A stretch of 17,751 bases of DNA from JBBTQE01 sp038065775 (lineage in GTDB: Bacteria > Patescibacteriota > Patescibacteriia > Magasanikbacterales > GWA2-37-8): the NCBI GenBank assembly GCA_038065775.1, contig JBBTQE010000036.1, forward strand, positions 1-17,751. Direction: 5' to 3'. The translations under genes were made by a program, and so were the position numbers. The first letter of the stretch is position 1, and every line of letters begins with the position of its first letter. This document shows, piece by piece, positions 13,814-17,751 of the stretch. Below the pieces are notes generated by a model, which was given only the letters and a program-made list of their open reading frames with translations, made no database searches and was not told the DNA's origin.

Positions 13814-14665
13814 TTAGATTCTTTCTTCCCAACGTTTGTCAGTTTCAACTTCTAACTGAAGAAAAACTTTTTTGTTTAAGGCCGTCTCAAGTTCTTTGCG
13901 TGCGGCGATACCTATTTCTTTGACCGATCTTCCGCCGGCGCCGATAATCATTTTTCTGTATCTGGTGTCGTATGTATAAATGGTAGCGTTGATAACAAAC
14001 AAATCGGGTTTGTCTTCAATTTCATCTACTTCCACATGAGTCGTGTATGGAACTTCTTGACGAAGCGCTTTAAAAATTTTTTCACGGATTATTTCAGCGA
14101 CCCAAAATCTCTCATTAACATTTGTTAGCTGTTCCGGCGGATACATTGGTTCGCCTTCAGGCAAATACTCAAACACTTTGTTTCGGAGCGGCTGAATGTG
14201 CGTGTTATGAAGCGCGGAAAGTTCAAATACATCAAGAAATTCTTGGCCGAGTAATCTGTAATCCTCCAGAAATTCTTTTTCTTTTTCAGGAAGATCAGAT
14301 TTATTTATGACAAGCAGTTTGGGTATTTCTAAATTTCGCACAAGCGCCAGGGTCGCTCGCTCTTCTGCGCCAATTGGTTTGGCGGGGTCAACAACATACA
14401 ATATTAAATTAATATCGTGAAGAGCTTCGTGGATTCTTTGCGTTAGTTTTCCGGCTAATGGATTTTTTTTCTCTTTAAAAATTCCGGGGGTGTCCACAAA
14501 AACGGCTTGCCCCTGTTCGGTATTCAAAACTCCGTGTATTATATTTCTAGTTGTCTGCGGTTTGTCAGTCACTGCCGCCAGCTTTGTTCCGACCAACGTG
14601 TTGAGGAGAGTTGACTTGCCCACATTTGATCGACCAATAAGCGTAACAAATCCCGATTTTGGCAT
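13814..14665 (-). CDS. era: GTPase Era
   Basis: Essential GTPase that binds the 3' end of 16S rRNA and assists 30S assembly. The 283-residue protein has the GTPase domain with the P-loop GRSNVGKS (11-18), switch region PQTTRNIIHG, G3 motif DTPGIF and G4 motif NKSD. A C-terminal KH domain has IGAGGRSVKEIGIAARKELE and the closing FLQLEVETDKRWEE. ARKELE and the KRW ending match Era closely. Length is slightly under the usual 300. It is divergent from rplI, and the start lacks a Shine-Dalgarno. The GC-rich gene lies downstream on the same strand, 98 bases away, without a strong terminator between. Confidence 0.95.
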   Translation of the reverse strand: MPKSGFVTLIGRSNVGKSTLLNTLVGTKLAAVTDKPQTTRNIIHGVLNTEQGQAVFVDTPGIFKEKKNPLAGKLTQRIHEALHDINLILYVVDPAKPIGAEERATLALVRNLEIPKLLVINKSDLPEKEKEFLEDYRLLGQEFLDVFELSALHNTHIQPLRNKVFEYLPEGEPMYPPEQLTNVNERFWVAEIIREKIFKALRQEVPYTTHVEVDEIEDKPDLFVINATIYTYDTRYRKMIIGAGGRSVKEIGIAARKELETALNKKVFLQLEVETDKRWEERI

Positions 14666-14677
14666 ATTTATATTTAG

Positions 14678-14707
14678 TTGAGTTTTTTTAGAAATCTGTA
14701 GTATACT
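14678..14707 (+). promoter_or_regulatory. rplI-pyrG promoter in a divergent region
   Basis: TTGAGT (14678-14683), 18 bases and TATACT (14702-14707) give a start near 14714 and a leader of about 26 bases before rplI. The -10 sits in the palindrome TAGTATACTA (14699-14708), so TATACT also reads toward era on the minus strand, with a possible leader of about 28 bases; the minus-strand -35 is poor. Confidence 0.7.
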
Positions 14708-14739
14708 ATATCAAATAGTTAAAAAAAACAATAGAGCTT

Positions 14740-15180
14740 ATGCGGGTTATTCTAATTCAAAATGTCCCTGAATTGGGCAAGATTGACGAAATAAAAGATG
14801 TGGCGGATGGTTATGCCAGGAATTTTTTGTTTGCTCATAATTTGGCAGTGCCGGCGACCAAGAAATCGCTGGCGGATTTAGAGATGAAAAGGAAAAAACA
14901 GATAAAGAATGGCGAGTTGGAATTAAGAGAACAGCAAAGCGCGGCGGAAAAGTTGGATGGGCTGGAAATTGAGATAAGCGAGAAGGTCAGCGAAGGTGGC
15001 GCGCTATACGCGGCCATTGGTCCGCAGAAGGTTGCCGACATACTGGGGAAAAGGGGCTTTAAAATTTTTAAGAATCAGGTTATAATGAAGCCTGTGAAAG
15101 AAGCCGGCGAGTATATTGCGAAAGTTAAGCTCGGACATGGGTTGGAAGCCGATGTAACGGTAGTCGTTAGCAAGAAATAA
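14740..15180 (+). CDS. rplI: 50S ribosomal protein bL9
   Basis: Large-subunit protein that binds 23S rRNA near the L1 stalk and limits frameshifting. The 146-residue product is close to the usual 148. The N-terminal rRNA-binding domain has LGKIDEIKDVADGYARNFLF, with the invariant GYARNFL at 24-30. A long connecting helix (about 41-78) is rich in Lys, Glu and Gln, and the C-terminal domain has GGALYAAIGPQKVADIL. bL9 is reported missing from several CPR lineages related to Microgenomates, so its presence has taxonomic value. pyrG starts 7 bases after the stop, suggesting one transcript. Confidence 0.95.
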   Translation: MRVILIQNVPELGKIDEIKDVADGYARNFLFAHNLAVPATKKSLADLEMKRKKQIKNGELELREQQSAAEKLDGLEIEISEKVSEGGALYAAIGPQKVADILGKRGFKIFKNQVIMKPVKEAGEYIAKVKLGHGLEADVTVVVSKK

Positions 15181-15187
15181 TTTTTTT

Positions 15188-16864
15188 ATGAAGACAAAGT
15201 ATATTTTTGTGATAGGAGGGGTATTGAGCGGGGTTGGCAAGGGGGTAACCACGGCGTCGATCGGTAGGATATTAAAAAATCGGGGTTTTCACGTTTCCGC
15301 GATTAAAATTGATCCGTATATAAATGTGGACGCCGGCACTATGAATCCGGTGGAGCACGGGGAAGTGTTTGTGACTGAAGACGGTGATGAAACAGATCAG
15401 GATTTGGGAAATTATGAAAGATTTTTGGATACAAATATAAACTCCGTAAATTACATGACCACTGGACGGGTTTATTTGAGTGTAATTGAGAAAGAAAGAA
15501 GCATGCAGTATAAAGGCCACTGCGTGCAAGTAGTGCCGCACATCCCAATGGAAGTTATCTCGCGGATAAAAACCGCGGCCCAAAAGACAAAGGCCGAGGT
15601 GATGGTTGTTGAAATAGGCGGAACAGTGGGGGAGTATGAAAATATTTTGTTTTTGGAAGCGGCGCGCATGATGAAATTGGATAATCCGGATGATGTGGTT
15701 TTTGTGTTGGTTAGTTTTTTGCCAGTGCCGAGCCATTTGGGGGAAATGAAAACCAAACCAACACAGCATGCGGCCAGGACATTGAATAATAGCGGTATTC
15801 AGCCGGATTTTATAGTGGCGCGCGGTGTCTGCGCTTTAGATAAACCGCGAAGGCAGAAGCTGGCCTTTTTTTGTTGGCTGCGTTCGGAAAATGATGTAAT
15901 AGCCGTGCCTGATGTGCCAAGTATTTATGAAATTCCAATTGTTTTGGAAAAGCAAAATTTTGGCAATCTGCTGATGAACCGGTTGAAAATGAAATCAAAG
16001 GGCAAGCGCGACAATCAGTGGAATAATTTCGTCGGTAAAATGAAAAAAGCCGACAAAAAAGTTAAAATCGCGGTGGTTGGAAAATATTTTGCGACAGGCA
16101 GTTACACATTATCCGATTCTTATATTTCTGTTATTCACGCGGTAAAACACGCGGCTTGGCACAACAATGTTGACCCGGAAATGACCTGGATTGACTCCGA
16201 AGATTTTGAGAAAAATCAGGAGAAAGTTAAGGATTTGGCAAATTATGACGCGCTTTTGGTACCGGGTGGTTTTGGCACAAGAGGCATAGAGGGAATTATA
16301 AAATCAATTCAGTTCGCGCGTGAAAATAGTTTGCCGTATTTGGGTCTGTGTTATGGCATGCAGTTGGCAACAATAGAATTTGCGCGAAATGTTTTGGGGC
16401 ACAAAGACGCGCATACGGTGGAATGCGATCCGAGTAGTAAGCATTTGATAATAAATGTGAATCCAAAACAGGCCGATAATATAAAACATAATCGCTACGG
16501 ACATACAATGCGTTTAGGCGCCTATGATTGCGTTTTAAAAGAGGGGAGCGTAACTCAAAAATTATACGGTGAGAAAAAAATCAGCGAACGCCATCGCCAC
16601 AGGTATGAGTTTGACAACAAATACAGAGCTGAAATGGAAAAAAATGGGATGCAGATTGTGGGAATAAATCCGCAATCGAATTTGGTGGAAGTTGTGGAAT
16701 TAAAGAACCATCCATTTTTTGTTGGCGTGCAATATCATCCGGAATTCAAATCCAGGTTTTTGACTCCGCATCCGCTGTTTGTGGGGCTGATTAAAGCGGC
16801 GATGAAAAGCGCGGCAGCTACCTCCCCATCATCTTCAAAACCGTCGCCACAGTCCGCAAAATAA
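15188..16864 (+). CDS. pyrG: CTP synthase
   Basis: Makes CTP from UTP, ATP and glutamine-derived ammonia. The 558-residue protein has the amidoligase domain (about 1-270) with the P-loop GGVLSGVGKGV (10-20), IDPYINVDAGTMNPVEHGEV and MEVISRIKTAAQ. The class I glutaminase domain (about 295-540) has the oxyanion PGGFGTRG, nucleophile Cys388 in LGLCYGMQLA, and His517/Glu519 in QYHPEF. Both halves look active. The last 20 residues or so form a Ser/Pro/Ala-rich tail, just where the gene runs 47 bases into the 3' end of the converging sugar transferase gene. There is no Shine-Dalgarno, so coupling to rplI is likely. Confidence 0.97.
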   Translation: MKTKYIFVIGGVLSGVGKGVTTASIGRILKNRGFHVSAIKIDPYINVDAGTMNPVEHGEVFVTEDGDETDQDLGNYERFLDTNINSVNYMTTGRVYLSVIEKERSMQYKGHCVQVVPHIPMEVISRIKTAAQKTKAEVMVVEIGGTVGEYENILFLEAARMMKLDNPDDVVFVLVSFLPVPSHLGEMKTKPTQHAARTLNNSGIQPDFIVARGVCALDKPRRQKLAFFCWLRSENDVIAVPDVPSIYEIPIVLEKQNFGNLLMNRLKMKSKGKRDNQWNNFVGKMKKADKKVKIAVVGKYFATGSYTLSDSYISVIHAVKHAAWHNNVDPEMTWIDSEDFEKNQEKVKDLANYDALLVPGGFGTRGIEGIIKSIQFARENSLPYLGLCYGMQLATIEFARNVLGHKDAHTVECDPSSKHLIINVNPKQADNIKHNRYGHTMRLGAYDCVLKEGSVTQKLYGEKKISERHRHRYEFDNKYRAEMEKNGMQIVGINPQSNLVEVVELKNHPFFVGVQYHPEFKSRFLTPHPLFVGLIKAAMKSAAATSPSSSKPSPQSAK

Positions 16865-17751
16865 TTGAAGCGTCGAGAGTAAAATTTCGATGTTTTATAT
16901 AAAATAAATCGTATTCCAATTTTTTCAGATTTTCTTCAATCGTCCCGTAGTAGGCGCTATGAATTTGCGCCCAGCCAGTTAATCCGGGTTTGACTAAATG
17001 CCTCAAGGCGTAGTAGGGCATTTTTTCCGTGAGTTGCCGGACGAACTCTGGCCGTTCAGGCCTTGGTCCGATTAGAGACATTTGCCCCTTTAAAATATTG
17101 ATAAATTGCGGCAATTCGTCAATTCGCGTTTTTCTTAAAAATTTACCCACAGCCGTTATTCTTGAGTCGTCGTTGGCGGCGAATTGGGGTCCTTGTGTTT
17201 CGGCGCTACCATCGGCGGCCAGAACTTTCATGGTTCTTAATTTATATACTTTAAAGTTCACCCCATGTCTTCCCACTCTGTTTTGGCAAAAAAAGATTGG
17301 TCCTTTGGAATTAATTTTAATGGCTAAGGCTGCAAAAGGACTTATGGCGATAAAAATAATTCCGAGGATGACTCCTAAAAAATAATCCACTAAAATTTTA
17401 AACTGGTCATAAACTTTTTTTTGTTGTTCGTGCAAATTAGCGACGAACCATCCTTCAGAAAATGTAAATGGAGGAATTCGTTTCATGAATGATTCATAAA
17501 AATCCGACAAGCTAACAATGCTTGCCTGTCTGAACAAACTCTCGTACAGTTCTTTCAAGAGATTCTGTTCATTTTCAAATTCAGGCGAAATAACTATAAT
17601 GCTGGCTGTGGTTTGAGTTTTTTGGTTGATTTCATTTATGGTGGCGCCAATGCAAATTCCCTGGAGTTTTTCATTTAATTGCTGTGAAACTGGCACTTTG
17701 GAAATTATTCCGATCACGAAGTACCCGCTTTGCGGTTCGGCTCTTATCAGG
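16818..17751 (-). CDS. Polyprenyl-phosphate hexose-1-phosphate transferase (bacterial sugar transferase), partial
   Basis: Starts a cell-surface glycan by moving a sugar-1-phosphate from a nucleotide sugar to a lipid carrier at the membrane. The frame stays open to the window edge, so the N-terminus is missing and the GTG at 17717 is an internal valine. About 310 residues are visible. First comes the end of a CoA-binding-like domain (SGYFVIGIIS onward), then a hydrophobic segment (VDYFLGVILGIIFIAISPFAAL) and the catalytic domain. This has GPIFFCQNRVGRHG, FKVYKLRTMK, the DELPQ motif with the Asp-Glu pair, LIGPRPERPEF and KPGLTGWAQI. Which sugar is used cannot be told. Its TAG stop lies inside the end of pyrG. 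Confidence 0.93.
   Translation of the reverse strand, partial: LIRAEPQSGYFVIGIISKVPVSQQLNEKLQGICIGATINEINQKTQTTASIIVISPEFENEQNLLKELYESLFRQASIVSLSDFYESFMKRIPPFTFSEGWFVANLHEQQKKVYDQFKILVDYFLGVILGIIFIAISPFAALAIKINSKGPIFFCQNRVGRHGVNFKVYKLRTMKVLAADGSAETQGPQFAANDDSRITAVGKFLRKTRIDELPQFINILKGQMSLIGPRPERPEFVRQLTEKMPYYALRHLVKPGLTGWAQIHSAYYGTIEENLKKLEYDLFYIKHRNFTLDASIILRTVATVLKMMGR

Noticed and set aside
17715..17717. GTG as the true start of the sugar transferase
   Set aside because: The frame continues upstream to the window edge with family-like sequence (SGYFVIGIIS), so the gene is cut by the window.

Overview
The window looks like chromosomal DNA from a member of the Candidate Phyla Radiation (Patescibacteria), most likely on the Parcubacteria side. 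This is inferred from the sequence, not from a database match. The reasons are roughly 40% GC, compact housekeeping genes, short versions of YidC, HrcA and SPFH proteins, PEGA, DUF5667 and DUF5666 proteins beside core genes, and a near absence of Shine-Dalgarno sites. A bL9 gene is present; several CPR lineages related to Microgenomates are reported to lack it. The standard genetic code fits: every resident gene ends in TAA or TAG.

Layout, left to right. Positions 1-57 hold the tail of an unrecognised gene. A promoter then drives yidC and a short SPFH/band 7 protein, closed by a terminator (1418-1445). Next comes a heat-shock operon: a strong promoter overlapping a CIRCE operator, then hrcA, grpE, dnaK, a small zinc-ribbon gene and dnaJ. 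A palindromic intergenic repeat sits between hrcA and grpE. Right after dnaJ a new promoter with a possibly leaderless start drives an ECF-type sigma factor, a DUF5667 membrane protein that is the likely anti-sigma partner, and then a secreted DUF5666-like protein. This set ends at a bidirectional terminator shared with the converging rnhA and PEGA-protein pair on the minus strand.

A divergent promoter region (10008-10100) starts murA and then a membrane-anchored S41 (CtpA-type) protease on the plus strand, ended by a terminator at 12695-12726. From about 12727 to about 13740 base composition jumps to about 50-65% GC and a single unrecognised minus-strand gene of 294 codons appears. It has the only TGA stop in the window and is the best candidate for recently acquired DNA. 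Beyond it are era (minus) and, across a second divergent promoter region, rplI and pyrG (plus). The window ends inside a minus-strand polyprenyl-phosphate hexose-1-phosphate transferase gene whose 3' end overlaps the 3' end of pyrG.

The genes fall into three themes: protein folding and membrane insertion (YidC, SPFH, HrcA, GrpE, DnaK, DnaJ), envelope building and envelope stress (sigma/anti-sigma, DUF5666, MurA, CtpA, sugar transferase, PEGA), and information processing or nucleotide supply (RNase HI, Era, bL9, CTP synthase). I found no tRNA, rRNA, CRISPR array, transposase or integrase. No gene-free stretch exceeds about 150 bases.
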